DNA of 64,000 nt from NCBI RefSeq assembly GCF_028765165.1, contig NZ_JARADB010000003.1, positions 124,001 to 188,000 on the forward strand, given 5' to 3'. Position numbers and translations under genes: made by a program. Below, in pieces: positions 26,388 to 33,416 of the stretch (position 1 is its first letter; every line of letters starts with the position of its first letter). Below the pieces are notes generated by a model. It was given only the letters and a program-made list of their open reading frames with translations. It searched no databases and was not told the DNA's origin. The stretch is from Paenibacillus sp. MAHUQ-63. GTDB taxonomy: Bacteria; Bacillota; Bacilli; Paenibacillales; NBRC-103111.

Positions 26388-26543
26388 TTAATCCCGCTCC
26401 TCAGTCGAGAATGCATCCTTAATATTATCCATGATTTCCTCGACCGCATCGCTCACCATATCTGTCGGCGTCGTATCCTCTTCATCGGGGAGGGTCGGAA
26501 TCGTATCGTTGCACACGTGATCGAAATAATGACTTTTATCCAT
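26388..26543 (-). CDS. Small acidic protein, 51 residues, unknown function
   Basis: The frame reads MDKSHYFDHVCNDTIPTLPD, then EEDTTPTDMVSDAVEEIMDN and IKDAFSTEERD. AGGAGG lies eight bases before the ATG and a strong terminator starts 11 bases after the stop, which together make this a convincing gene despite its size. The protein is very acidic (about 15 Asp/Glu), contains one Cys and has a predicted amphipathic helix at about 28-46. No transmembrane or signal segment. I do not recognise a family. It is divergent from kduI, so it may share regulation with it. Confidence 0.75.
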   Translation of the reverse strand: MDKSHYFDHVCNDTIPTLPDEEDTTPTDMVSDAVEEIMDNIKDAFSTEERD

Positions 26544-26632
26544 GACAATAACCTCCTGTAAGGTTGTTTTTTCCTGAATCTGTATCCCTTATTCACCATT
26601 TTCGAAAGATTTGAAACACCTAGCAAAAGGAC

Positions 26633-26661
26633 TTGCCATATCGCCATGAATGGAGTAAATT
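26633..26661 (+). promoter_or_regulatory. Candidate kduI operon promoter
   Basis: TTGCCA (26633-26638), 17 bases, TAAATT (26656-26661); 57 bases upstream of the kduI start. The -10 match is only 4 of 6. Confidence 0.4.
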
Positions 26662-26717
26662 AAACCTATATGAACTAATATCAACCCAAATAAACGATCC
26701 GAAGGAGCGATTTTCAC

Positions 26718-27551
26718 ATGGATATCCGCTATGCTTCCCACCCGAACGAAGTCAAACAATTCGACACAGAGCGTCTGCAAGCCGAGTTTCAAATTAACCA
26801 ACTGTTTGTCCCTAACGAGATTAAATTAGTATACTCTCACGTTGACCGTTTCATCATCGGGGGCGTTCTTCCAATTACTGGTTCCCTGCAGCTGCAAGCT
26901 GATAAAAAAGAAATGGCAGCCGACTACTTCCTGGAGCGCCGCGAAATCGGTATCATCAACGTTGGCGGACGCGGTACGGTTACCGTTGACGGCACGGTTT
27001 ACAACATGGATCCTAAAGATTGCATCTATATCGGACTTGGCGCCAAAGAAGTTTCCTTCGCCAGCGAGAACGCCGCCGAGCCTGCCAAATTCTACTTCAA
27101 CTCCACACCGGCTCACAAAACATACCCTACGGTCAAAGCGGCAATCAGCGAAGCAACGCCCGCTCACCTGGGCAGCATTAACACATCCAATGAGCGCACA
27201 ATCTACAAATACATCCACCTGGACGGCATCCAAAGCTGTCAGCTTGTTATGGGTATGACGCTTCTGAAACCGGGCAACATGTGGAACACTATGCCTTCCC
27301 ATACGCATAACCGCCGTTCCGAGGTTTACTTCTACTTTGATATGCCGGAAGATGCCGTCGTTTTCCACATGATGGGCGAGCCTCAACAAACGCGTCACGT
27401 CGTTATGCGCAATGAGCAAGCGATCATCTCCCCAAGCTGGTCCATTCACAGCGGTGTGGGCACGAACAACTACACCTTCATCTGGGGTATGGCCGGCGAG
27501 AACCAAATGTTCGACGATATGGACGCCGTCGCAATGAAAGATTTGAAATAA
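26718..27551 (+). CDS. kduI: 5-dehydro-4-deoxy-D-glucuronate isomerase
   Basis: A 277-residue cupin-fold isomerase converting 5-keto-4-deoxyuronate to 2,5-diketo-3-deoxygluconate in pectin and glycosaminoglycan breakdown. Full-length and clearly KduI: N terminus MDIRYASHPNEVKQFDTERL, middle DCIYIGLGAKEV, and the zinc-binding block MPSHTHNRRSEVYFYFDMP (two His and a Glu), with QAIISPSWSIHSGVGT near the end. GAAGGAGCGATTTTCAC gives a good ribosome site. It opens a plus-strand operon with a DeoR regulator and kduD. Its product feeds KduD; the later steps (2-keto-3-deoxygluconate kinase and aldolase) are not in this window. Confidence 0.96.
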   Translation: MDIRYASHPNEVKQFDTERLQAEFQINQLFVPNEIKLVYSHVDRFIIGGVLPITGSLQLQADKKEMAADYFLERREIGIINVGGRGTVTVDGTVYNMDPKDCIYIGLGAKEVSFASENAAEPAKFYFNSTPAHKTYPTVKAAISEATPAHLGSINTSNERTIYKYIHLDGIQSCQLVMGMTLLKPGNMWNTMPSHTHNRRSEVYFYFDMPEDAVVFHMMGEPQQTRHVVMRNEQAIISPSWSIHSGVGTNNYTFIWGMAGENQMFDDMDAVAMKDLK

Positions 27552-27586
27552 TCGGTCATCTCTCTTTGGGAAAGTGATGATATCCG

Positions 27587-28342
27587 ATGAATCCTTTACG
27601 CAGATATGAAGTCATTATGGAAATACTCCTGGCACAGAAAGAAGTGACCGTTAACGAGCTTAGCGAACGACTGGACGTGACAGGCAAAACCATTCGCGAA
27701 GACCTGGCCAAGCTGGAGGAGAAAGGGCTGCTCGTCCGCATTCACGGCGGCGCGATGCTTGCCCAGAGCGACCAGCTTGGCATTCTCTCGGCGAAGGAGC
27801 CGATCGTGAAGCATGCCGATGAGAAATCGGAGATTGCCGCAATCGCGCTGCGGTATATTCAGCCGGGGGACATCATTGCCCTGGACGGCGGGAGCACAAC
27901 ATTGGAAATTGCCAGGCGGCTGGATAATCAGCCGCTTACTGTTGTGACGAACGATTTGCACATTATTGCCGAGCTGCTTCATAAAGAGGAAATCCGGCTT
28001 GTCGTTCCCGGCGGCTACCGGCTGCGCAATATGCTTGCAGGTCCTGAAGCCGTGGCCTATGTGAACTCCCTCAACATTCAGAAATCGTTCATCTCTGCGA
28101 CAGGCGTACACCTCCAGCATGGATTTACGATTTATACGAGCGATCATGCAGATTACAAGCGGGCGCTGATCGGTTCGAGCGCAACCGTCTATGGTGTTGC
28201 CGATCACTATAAGTTCGGCCAGTGCGCCCTTCGCACTTTTGCCTCTCTCTCCGAGGTGGCCATGATTATTACCGATAGCCAACTGCCTGCGGAAACGGCC
28301 AAGCAATACCGTGATGCCGGCATTCAAATCGTCACGAATTAG
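27587..28342 (+). CDS. DeoR-family transcriptional regulator
   Basis: A 251-residue regulator with an N-terminal winged helix (KEVTVNELSERLDVTGKTIR followed by EDLAKLEEKGLL) and a C-terminal sugar-phosphate sensing domain of the DeoRC type, showing IALDGGSTTLEIARRL and GPEAVAYVNSLNIQKSFISATG. It lies between kduI and kduD, 35 and 18 bases away, so it is probably autoregulated with them and responds to a phosphorylated or keto-deoxy intermediate. KdgR in other Bacillota is LacI-type, so this is a different solution for the same pathway. Confidence 0.9.
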   Translation: MNPLRRYEVIMEILLAQKEVTVNELSERLDVTGKTIREDLAKLEEKGLLVRIHGGAMLAQSDQLGILSAKEPIVKHADEKSEIAAIALRYIQPGDIIALDGGSTTLEIARRLDNQPLTVVTNDLHIIAELLHKEEIRLVVPGGYRLRNMLAGPEAVAYVNSLNIQKSFISATGVHLQHGFTIYTSDHADYKRALIGSSATVYGVADHYKFGQCALRTFASLSEVAMIITDSQLPAETAKQYRDAGIQIVTN

Positions 28343-28360
28343 TGAGAAGGAGTACTTATC

Positions 28361-29113
28361 ATGACACTTTTTAACCTAGCAGGAAAAACAGCCTTCGTAA
28401 CCGGCGCATCCGGCGGTCTGGGCCAAGCGATGGCCATCGGCCTTGCGGAAGCAGGCGCCAACGTCATTGCCGTCTCCTCTTCCGAAAGCGTAGCCACGGT
28501 CGAAGCCATTCGCGCTCTTGGCGGCCAAGCGGAATTAATCGCGGCAGATCTGAGCAACGAAGACATTCTCGAGGATGTTGTGGCTAAAGCGATCGGCATT
28601 TACGGCGGGATCGACATTCTCGTCAACAATGCAGGAATCATTCGCCGTACGCCGGCGGCCGACCATGCCCGTCAAGACTGGCACGATGTCATCGATCTGA
28701 ACTTGAACTCCGCCTTCTTCCTGTGCCAGCTGATCGGACGCCATATGATCGAACGCGGAAGCGGGAAAATCATCAACATTGCCTCCATGCTCACGTACCA
28801 AGGCGGGATCAATGTACCTGGCTACACAGCCAGTAAGCATGCGATCGCCGGTGTAACCAAAGCTTTGGCGAACGAATGGGCAAGCAAAGGCGTGCAAGTG
28901 AATGCGATCGCACCAGGATACATGACGACGAACAATACGGCACCGATCCTGAAGGACGAGAACCGTACGAAGTCGATCACGGAACGCATTCCTGCCGGCC
29001 GTTGGGGTGCTCCGGAGGATCTCAAAGGTCCTGTCGTGTTCTTGTCCTCCAGCGCTTCCGACTATATGAACGGACACGTGCTGTGCGTGGACGGCGGATG
29101 GATGGCGAGATAA
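28361..29113 (+). CDS. kduD: 2-dehydro-3-deoxy-D-gluconate 5-dehydrogenase (KduD-type SDR)
   Basis: A 250-residue classical SDR. NAD motif VTGASGGLGQAMAIGLAEAG, NNAG motif NNAGIIRRTPAADHARQDW, catalytic Ser in NIASMLTYQGG and YTASKHAIAG. The IRRTPA and FxQGG-like segments and the length match KduD/2-deoxy-D-gluconate 3-dehydrogenase, which reduces 2,5-diketo-3-deoxygluconate to 2-keto-3-deoxygluconate. Co-transcription with kduI strongly supports this. AGAAGGAGTACTTATC gives a good site. The TAA overlaps the start of the next gene (TAATG). Confidence 0.92.
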   Translation: MTLFNLAGKTAFVTGASGGLGQAMAIGLAEAGANVIAVSSSESVATVEAIRALGGQAELIAADLSNEDILEDVVAKAIGIYGGIDILVNNAGIIRRTPAADHARQDWHDVIDLNLNSAFFLCQLIGRHMIERGSGKIINIASMLTYQGGINVPGYTASKHAIAGVTKALANEWASKGVQVNAIAPGYMTTNNTAPILKDENRTKSITERIPAGRWGAPEDLKGPVVFLSSSASDYMNGHVLCVDGGWMAR

Positions 29114-29940
29114 TGGGAATCGGGACGCTCGCACATACCGTCGGTCATCTTCCGCTGAACCAGCTAACCGAGAAGCTGCGCGGACGCGGCATTGATTTCG
29201 TCCAACTGGCTCTTGGCAAAGCTATCAGTGATATCGATACAAGCTTAGGTAAGCTAAGTCCCGGACTTGCCAGCCACATCGGCGAGCAGTTCAACAACGC
29301 CGGCATTCGCATCGGCGTACTCGGTTGTTACATCAATCCGATCCATCCGGATCCGGAGCAGCGCCGCCGCGAAATCAATCGGTTCAAGGAGCATCTGCGC
29401 TATGCCCGGGATTTCGGAACGTCCATTGTAGCGACGGAGACGGCCGACTTGACGACCTATCTTTCTCAGGATGCTGAGCGCTACGAAGCGATCGGTTGGC
29501 AGCTTTTTAAACAAACTGTCGAGGAGTTGGCTGAGGAAGCGGAACGTTGGGGCGTGCACATCGGTCTCGAACCGGTGTTCACACACACATTGTCCAGCAT
29601 CGAAAAAATGGTTCGGATCATGGAAGAAGTACCGTCCAGCAACATAGGCGTCGTATTTGATCCGGTCAATTTGCTGCCGCCTTCTTCTTTGGACACGCAA
29701 GAGGCTTTCTTGGATGAAGCCTTTGCCGCTTTTGGCGACCGCATCGTGCTGGCGCACTTGAAGGACGTTGCCGTCCAGGACGGTAAGTTGATTCAGCTGC
29801 GGTCCGGCCAAGGGATTTTCCAAACCAAGACATTCCTGCAGAAACTCCATCAGGCCAAACCTGGCGTCGACATTTCTTTGGAGCAGCTTACAGATGAAAC
29901 GATAAATGAAACACTGCATTATGTAAGAAACTTGCTGTAG
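29113..29940 (+). CDS. Sugar phosphate isomerase/epimerase-like TIM-barrel protein
   Basis: A 275-residue AP-endonuclease-2/xylose-isomerase-like TIM barrel. Metal ligands of the family are visible in order: Glu in VATETADLTTYL, Glu in HIGLEPVFTHTLSS, Asp in VVFDPVNLLPP, His in VLAHLKDVAV and Glu in ISLEQLTDE. The start at 29113 overlaps the kduD stop, so translation is coupled; the longer reading from 28876 would sit inside kduD. Its place as the last gene of the kdu operon suggests an isomerase or epimerase acting on a uronate or keto sugar, but the reaction cannot be named. A terminator follows at once. Confidence 0.82.
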   Translation: MGIGTLAHTVGHLPLNQLTEKLRGRGIDFVQLALGKAISDIDTSLGKLSPGLASHIGEQFNNAGIRIGVLGCYINPIHPDPEQRRREINRFKEHLRYARDFGTSIVATETADLTTYLSQDAERYEAIGWQLFKQTVEELAEEAERWGVHIGLEPVFTHTLSSIEKMVRIMEEVPSSNIGVVFDPVNLLPPSSLDTQEAFLDEAFAAFGDRIVLAHLKDVAVQDGKLIQLRSGQGIFQTKTFLQKLHQAKPGVDISLEQLTDETINETLHYVRNLL

Positions 29941-29947
29941 CAGCAAT

Positions 29948-29980
29948 AAGCCCCGTCCTCCGATTGGAGGATAGGGGCTT
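29948..29980. terminator. Terminator at the end of the kdu operon
   Basis: AAGCCCC and TCCTCC pair with GGAGGA and GGGGCTT around a four-base loop, with a small internal bulge. It lies between converging genes; the T tract is short, so efficiency is uncertain. Confidence 0.7.
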
Positions 29981-29988
29981 TCCTGCAT

Positions 29989-30462
29989 TTATTTCTGAAT
30001 GTCAGGTTCCGTTATCACTTCATACTTGTCGCCTAAATACGACTGCAGCGCCTTCAGCGCGGCAACGCCAACCGCAATATCATCCTCGCCGGCCCCGCCG
30101 CTTACTCCGATTCCGCCTATGACGCTTCCGTTCACTACGATCGGGAACCCGCCGACAAAAATGGCAAATTTGCCGGGCATCATCGCATGGATACCGAACG
30201 CTTCACCATCGGCCGCCGCCGGACCTCCCCGCCTATTGAACAGATGCGTCGAGCGCCGATGGCCGCTCGCGGTGAATGCTTTGGCCATGGCCAGTTCCGG
30301 GCTCGTATTGCGCGCGCCGTTCATTCGTTCCATGGCGATCACATATCCGCCGTCGTCGACGATGCAGATCGTTTCCGCGGCATGCGCAGCGGCCGCCGCT
30401 GCAAGGCCCGCCGCGATCATTACTCGCGCTTCTTCCAATTCCAGCTTGAATACAGATTTCAT
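29989..30462 (-). CDS. GlcG/HbpS-type heme-binding-like protein
   Basis: A 157-residue protein of the GlcG/HbpS (PF03928) family. The hallmark blocks are ETICIVDDGGYVIAMERMNGA, SPELAMAKAFTASG, PGKFAIFVGGFPIVVNG and IGGIGVSGGAGEDDIAVG. Members bind heme or a cofactor, or accompany dehydrogenases; a precise role is unknown. The ATG at 30462 is chosen (GGGAGG about ten bases upstream) rather than the ATG at 30516. No signal peptide, so cytoplasmic. It converges with the kdu operon and follows the LLM gene terminator, so is expressed alone. Confidence 0.8.
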   Translation of the reverse strand: MKSVFKLELEEARVMIAAGLAAAAAAHAAETICIVDDGGYVIAMERMNGARNTSPELAMAKAFTASGHRRSTHLFNRRGGPAAADGEAFGIHAMMPGKFAIFVGGFPIVVNGSVIGGIGVSGGAGEDDIAVGVAALKALQSYLGDKYEVITEPDIQK

Positions 30463-30572
30463 TCCCAGCCGCCCTCCCAACATTCCGACACGATATGACG
30501 CCAAACCCTCTTTCATACATATGGAGATGCGGGAGGATTATGTCTGGATCTGCGGCTCTGAACCCTACCAAA

Positions 30573-30609
30573 ACAGCCTATCCGGCTCAGCTGAGACCGA
30601 ATAGGCTGT
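30573..30609 (-). terminator. Terminator of the LLM oxidoreductase gene
   Basis: ACAGCCTAT (minus strand) pairs with ATAGGCTGT, with an inner CGG/CCG and a CTCAGCTGAG loop-stem; TTTTGG follows. It begins 21 bases after the gene. Confidence 0.8.
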
Positions 30610-30629
30610 GATGCGATGCGATGACTGGA

Positions 30630-31637
30630 TTACCCTTGAAGCTCGAACACTTCAGCCAGCAAGCGGTATGAATGAACTCTGGCTGCAATATCATGAATTG
30701 GCGAAACAACCATGATTTCATCAGCCTGATAAGCCTCGTTGAGCCGCAGGATCTCCGCTTTCACCTGCTGCGGTGTGCCTACGATCCGTTTGTGCTGGCG
30801 GTCCTGGATCATAGCCAAATCTCCTGGCGTGTACGGATAATTCATCGCTGTTTCGACCGATGGGAAGGACGGCAATAGCGCGCCGCGACCAAGCGAGAGG
30901 AAGAACAGGTCCGTGCTGGTGGCCAGCCGTTTCGCCTCCTCTTCCGTATCCGCACAGATGACCAACACGGCTGCCAACGAATGCGGCTTCTCATTTAAAT
31001 TAGACGGTGTAAAATGTTCGCGGTAAATGCGCAAAGCCTGTTCACAATCCGCATTCCCGAAAAATTGTGCAAAACCGAAGGCAGCCCCTTGATCGGCAGC
31101 AATTCGGGCGCTGTCGTAGGAAGAGCCCAGCAGCCAAATCTCCGGCGCTGTCGCAATGATTGGCGAGGCATGCAGCGCCGCGAACCGGTGGTTGGCCGGC
31201 AATGAATCGTACAAATATCCGGTCAAATCAGCAACCTGCTGCGGGTATTGATCAACGCTCGTATATTTACCTTCCTGCAGTGCGCGTGTCGATATCGGCA
31301 TGCCGCCGGGAGCGCGTCCCAACCCGACGTCGATCCGCCCGGGATGCAGCGCTTCGAGCAGGCGGAAATTTTCCGCTACTTTGTACGCGCTGTAATGCGG
31401 CAGCATAATGCCGCCGGAACCGAGACGTATCCGGTTTGTTTTGGCAGCCAGATGCGCGATCAGCACCTCCGGACTCGAATGCGCAAGCGCCTGCGAAGCA
31501 TGATGCTCCGATACCCAATACCGCGTATACCCCAACCGGTCCGCTTCTTGCGCCAGCTCTGTCGTTTCAACGAGCGTTTGTGCCGCCGTGCGGCCTTCCC
31601 CTATTTGTGATTGGTCCAAAATCCCCAATTTCAACAT
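30630..31637 (-). CDS. LLM-class flavin-dependent oxidoreductase (luciferase-like)
   Basis: A 335-residue luciferase-like monooxygenase of the MsnO8/YwcH kind. Conserved segments include LGYTRYWVSEHHASQALAHS near the N terminus, RIRLGSGGIMLPHYSAYKVAENFRLLEALHPGRIDVGLGRAPGG, and IVGTPQQVKAEILRLNEAYQADEIMV near the end. These proteins use reduced flavin to oxidise a small molecule, substrate unknown here. The ATG at 31637 follows AGAGGTGATTTACG. Single gene with its own terminator. Confidence 0.87.
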   Translation of the reverse strand: MLKLGILDQSQIGEGRTAAQTLVETTELAQEADRLGYTRYWVSEHHASQALAHSSPEVLIAHLAAKTNRIRLGSGGIMLPHYSAYKVAENFRLLEALHPGRIDVGLGRAPGGMPISTRALQEGKYTSVDQYPQQVADLTGYLYDSLPANHRFAALHASPIIATAPEIWLLGSSYDSARIAADQGAAFGFAQFFGNADCEQALRIYREHFTPSNLNEKPHSLAAVLVICADTEEEAKRLATSTDLFFLSLGRGALLPSFPSVETAMNYPYTPGDLAMIQDRQHKRIVGTPQQVKAEILRLNEAYQADEIMVVSPIHDIAARVHSYRLLAEVFELQG

Positions 31638-31702
31638 CGTAAATCACCTCTGCCTTAACTGTAACACAAATAGGAACAGAATAGCAAAAGGTGACCTGGA
31701 CG

Positions 31703-32029
31703 CTATTGAGCGACACGTGACCGCCGCTTGATCAAGGAGGATGAGGGCAACCGGGCTGCCCGCTCGCGCTGCTCTTCATTTTGCAAATAAACCGCTACCC
31801 CTTCGAACGCTTCTTGCGCATCCTCCCCCTCTATCTCCAACAAAATCGTAGCATTGGGAGGAACCGAAAGACTTAGTGACACGACACCGAGATGCCCTTT
31901 GGCATTGAGCATTCGCCCTTTGGCCCCCACATAAATCTGACTTTTGAATCGGTTCGCAATCGTAACAAAGTTAAGTACTTGATCTATCGTCCACGGCCGG
32001 TTCATTTCAAATGACCACTCAATTTTCAT
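31703..32029 (-). CDS. HPr-like domain protein lacking both phosphorylation sites
   Basis: A 108-residue protein whose first 85 residues follow the HPr fold: strand and helix KIEWSFEMNRPWTIDQVLNF, then AKGHLGVVSLSLSVPPNATILLEIEGEDAQEAFEGVAVYL. Aligned with HPr, the active-site motif HARP is MNRP, so the phosphoryl-accepting His is Met; the regulatory Ser in KSIMGV is replaced by Gly (KGHLGV). It therefore cannot act as a PTS phosphocarrier, and unlike Crh it has also lost the HPr-kinase serine. A 20-residue basic tail (LPSSSLIKRRSRVAQ) follows. The ATG at 32029 (GGAG nine bases upstream) is chosen; 32035 is possible. The gene lies behind a promoter and a terminator-like hairpin. Confidence 0.72.
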   Translation of the reverse strand: MKIEWSFEMNRPWTIDQVLNFVTIANRFKSQIYVGAKGRMLNAKGHLGVVSLSLSVPPNATILLEIEGEDAQEAFEGVAVYLQNEEQRERAARLPSSSLIKRRSRVAQ

Positions 32030-32080
32030 TTTCATTCGCTCCTTTATGAATGTCTTGATTCTGCATGATGCCATAAAAAA

Positions 32081-32213
32081 AAGCATGGATTCCGCATCCA
32101 CGCTTCCGGTTTTCCGGTCAGTTCGGTTCGTTACAATTTCAGTTAATTCCAATAAGTTTACTAAGGTTTAATTTGTTGCGTTAATCTTATCATCGCCAAC
32201 TGAACTTTGTCAA
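32081..32213 (-). promoter_or_regulatory. Promoter, leader and internal terminator upstream of the HPr-like gene
   Basis: On the minus strand TTGACA (32213-32208), 18 bases, TAAGAT (32089 side is downstream; box at 32189-32184). About 75 bases later AAGCGTGGAT pairs with ATCCATGCTT (32105-32081), followed by eight T, a textbook intrinsic terminator that lies 50 bases before the start at 32029. A small CCGGAAAACCGG hairpin sits just upstream. Either this is an attenuator with conditional read-through, or a short independent RNA. No known riboswitch core was recognised. Confidence 0.6.
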
Positions 32214-32238
32214 CCTTTCAACTCCTTGAAAAAGGAAC

Positions 32239-32448
32239 GTGGCTGCACTAACTTTGGAACAAAATTCCAATACCTTATGCGAAATCGCCGACTTCTCCAT
32301 TGCGTTCAAGCAGCGAATCGAGTGCCTCGATCCCTTTACTAGCAGCAAATATGAAGCCATTCATAAATTTCTGATGGAATTAGCCATGATTAGACAATAT
32401 CTCTCAATTTACACCTCTACCAAAAATAGCCGTTTGATGATAGTTTAA
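32239..32448 (+). CDS. Small hypothetical protein, 69 residues
   Basis: A frame from a GTG at 32239 encodes MAALTLEQNSNTLCEIADFS followed by a helix-rich stretch ending LSIYTSTKNSRLMIV. The composition looks protein-like, with two likely helices, but the only ribosome site (AAAAAGGA) is too near the GTG (two bases). It lies 30 bases before the next small gene on the same strand. No family recognised; it may not be translated. Confidence 0.35.
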   Translation: MAALTLEQNSNTLCEIADFSIAFKQRIECLDPFTSSKYEAIHKFLMELAMIRQYLSIYTSTKNSRLMIV

Positions 32449-32478
32449 GATATACATCAAAGCGAGGGAGAGATCAGA

Positions 32479-32673
32479 ATGAGAACCATTTATGAGAATT
32501 ACCGGGGCTTTAAGATCAGCAAGGAAGATAGCACATATAATGCGATCTATTCGGACCGTGTGGTGTTTAGCCGTTGGCAGCTGAGCCAGGTTCTGGATAC
32601 GGTCGATCAATACGTAGAGATAACGGACAGCAGCAATTCATCAGAGAACGAGTTTGGTTTGCCGCAAAACTAA
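32479..32673 (+). CDS. Small hypothetical protein, 64 residues
   Basis: The ATG at 32479 follows GAGGGAGAGATCAGA, a good ribosome site. The product (MRTIYENYRGFKISKEDSTY, then NAIYSDRVVFSRWQLSQVLD and TVDQYVEITDSSNSSENEFG) has a small beta-beta-alpha look, with a mostly polar C terminus and no membrane segment or signal. No family recognised. It is followed by about 740 bases without genes. Confidence 0.6.
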   Translation: MRTIYENYRGFKISKEDSTYNAIYSDRVVFSRWQLSQVLDTVDQYVEITDSSNSSENEFGLPQN

Positions 32674-32815
32674 ACGACTACATATGTACGGAGCCCCGGA
32701 ACGGGAATACATTTGAAAGCTGGCGGAGGATCTTTCCGCTGGCTTTCTGGCTTTTGCGAGGCACCGGTGTGTGTATTTGGGTGAGTGGTACAGGATGCCA
32801 GGATGCCATGAACGA

Positions 32816-33407
32816 TTACAGGAATTCCTCCTGTTAATTTTACCTTAAGGAGCAGTTATAGCAGGATAACTGGAATGTCTCCCGTTAATCTGCCGCGTTG
32901 TCGCTTTGCAGAGGCATTTTCGTGCGAAATAACGTGACAATTTCCAGTTATGGCAGCTAGTAAACGGGACTTCGAAGATTTTAACGGGAGAATTTCCTGC
33001 TGTTCGCTAGTAGGGGCTGAGGATGGAGCAACTATCCGGGCTGCCATCGGAGCAATACGCAGCCACTTCCGGCCGTGAACTGTGGTTGATGTAGATGATG
33101 CGTGCGTTCTATGTAAGACTTGAGCGTTTGCGTGATATGAAGTTGTGATGTGGATGACTTAGAGTAGCTTGACTTGTGGTGGAGTTGTGGTTACTTAGAG
33201 TAGCTTGATTTGTGGTAGAGCTGTGATTACTTAGAGTAGCTAGATTAGTCAGGCGCGTTTAAGTGACGTCAGCGAGCGGTGCGGATGCTATGACTGTTAA
33301 CAGGAATTCCTCCAGTTAATTTTACCGCAAAGAGCAGTTATAGCAGAATAACTGGAATATCTCCCGTTAATCTGCCGAAATGTTCCTGTGCAGAGGTGTT
33401 TTCGCGC
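32816..33407. repeat. Repeat-rich gene-free region with a 108-bp duplicated module and six 21-bp palindromes
   Basis: The 32674-33416 gap has no credible gene. 21-bp elements TAACNGGA-5-TCCNGTTA lie at 32816-32836, 32867-32887, 32930-32950, 32982-33002 (degenerate), 33298-33318 and 33349-33369. The module 32819-32926 recurs almost intact at 33301-33407 (107 bp), each carrying two elements, an AGCAGTTATAGCAG spacer and a TGCAGAGG tail. A 36-bp tandem repeat lies between the copies. Confidence 0.8.
33157..33248 (+). repeat. 36-bp tandem repeat, about 2.5 copies
   Basis: Units start at 33157, 33193 and 33229 with ACTTAGAGTAGCT, followed by a TTGTGGT-rich stretch. Units differ by a few bases. 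There are no unique spacers, so this is not a CRISPR array. Confidence 0.8.
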
Positions 33408-33416
33408 AACCCCGCC

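Noticed and set aside
25995..26561. 188-codon plus-strand open frame over the repeat cluster
   Set aside because: Runs across the palindromes, the terminator and the antisense of the small acidic gene; no ribosome site.
32081..32213. T-box or known riboswitch in the HPr-like gene leader
   Set aside because: No AGGGTGGNACCGCG antiterminator motif and no familiar riboswitch core could be found.
33157..33248. CRISPR-like 36-bp repeats
   Set aside because: Tandem without spacers; only 2.5 units.
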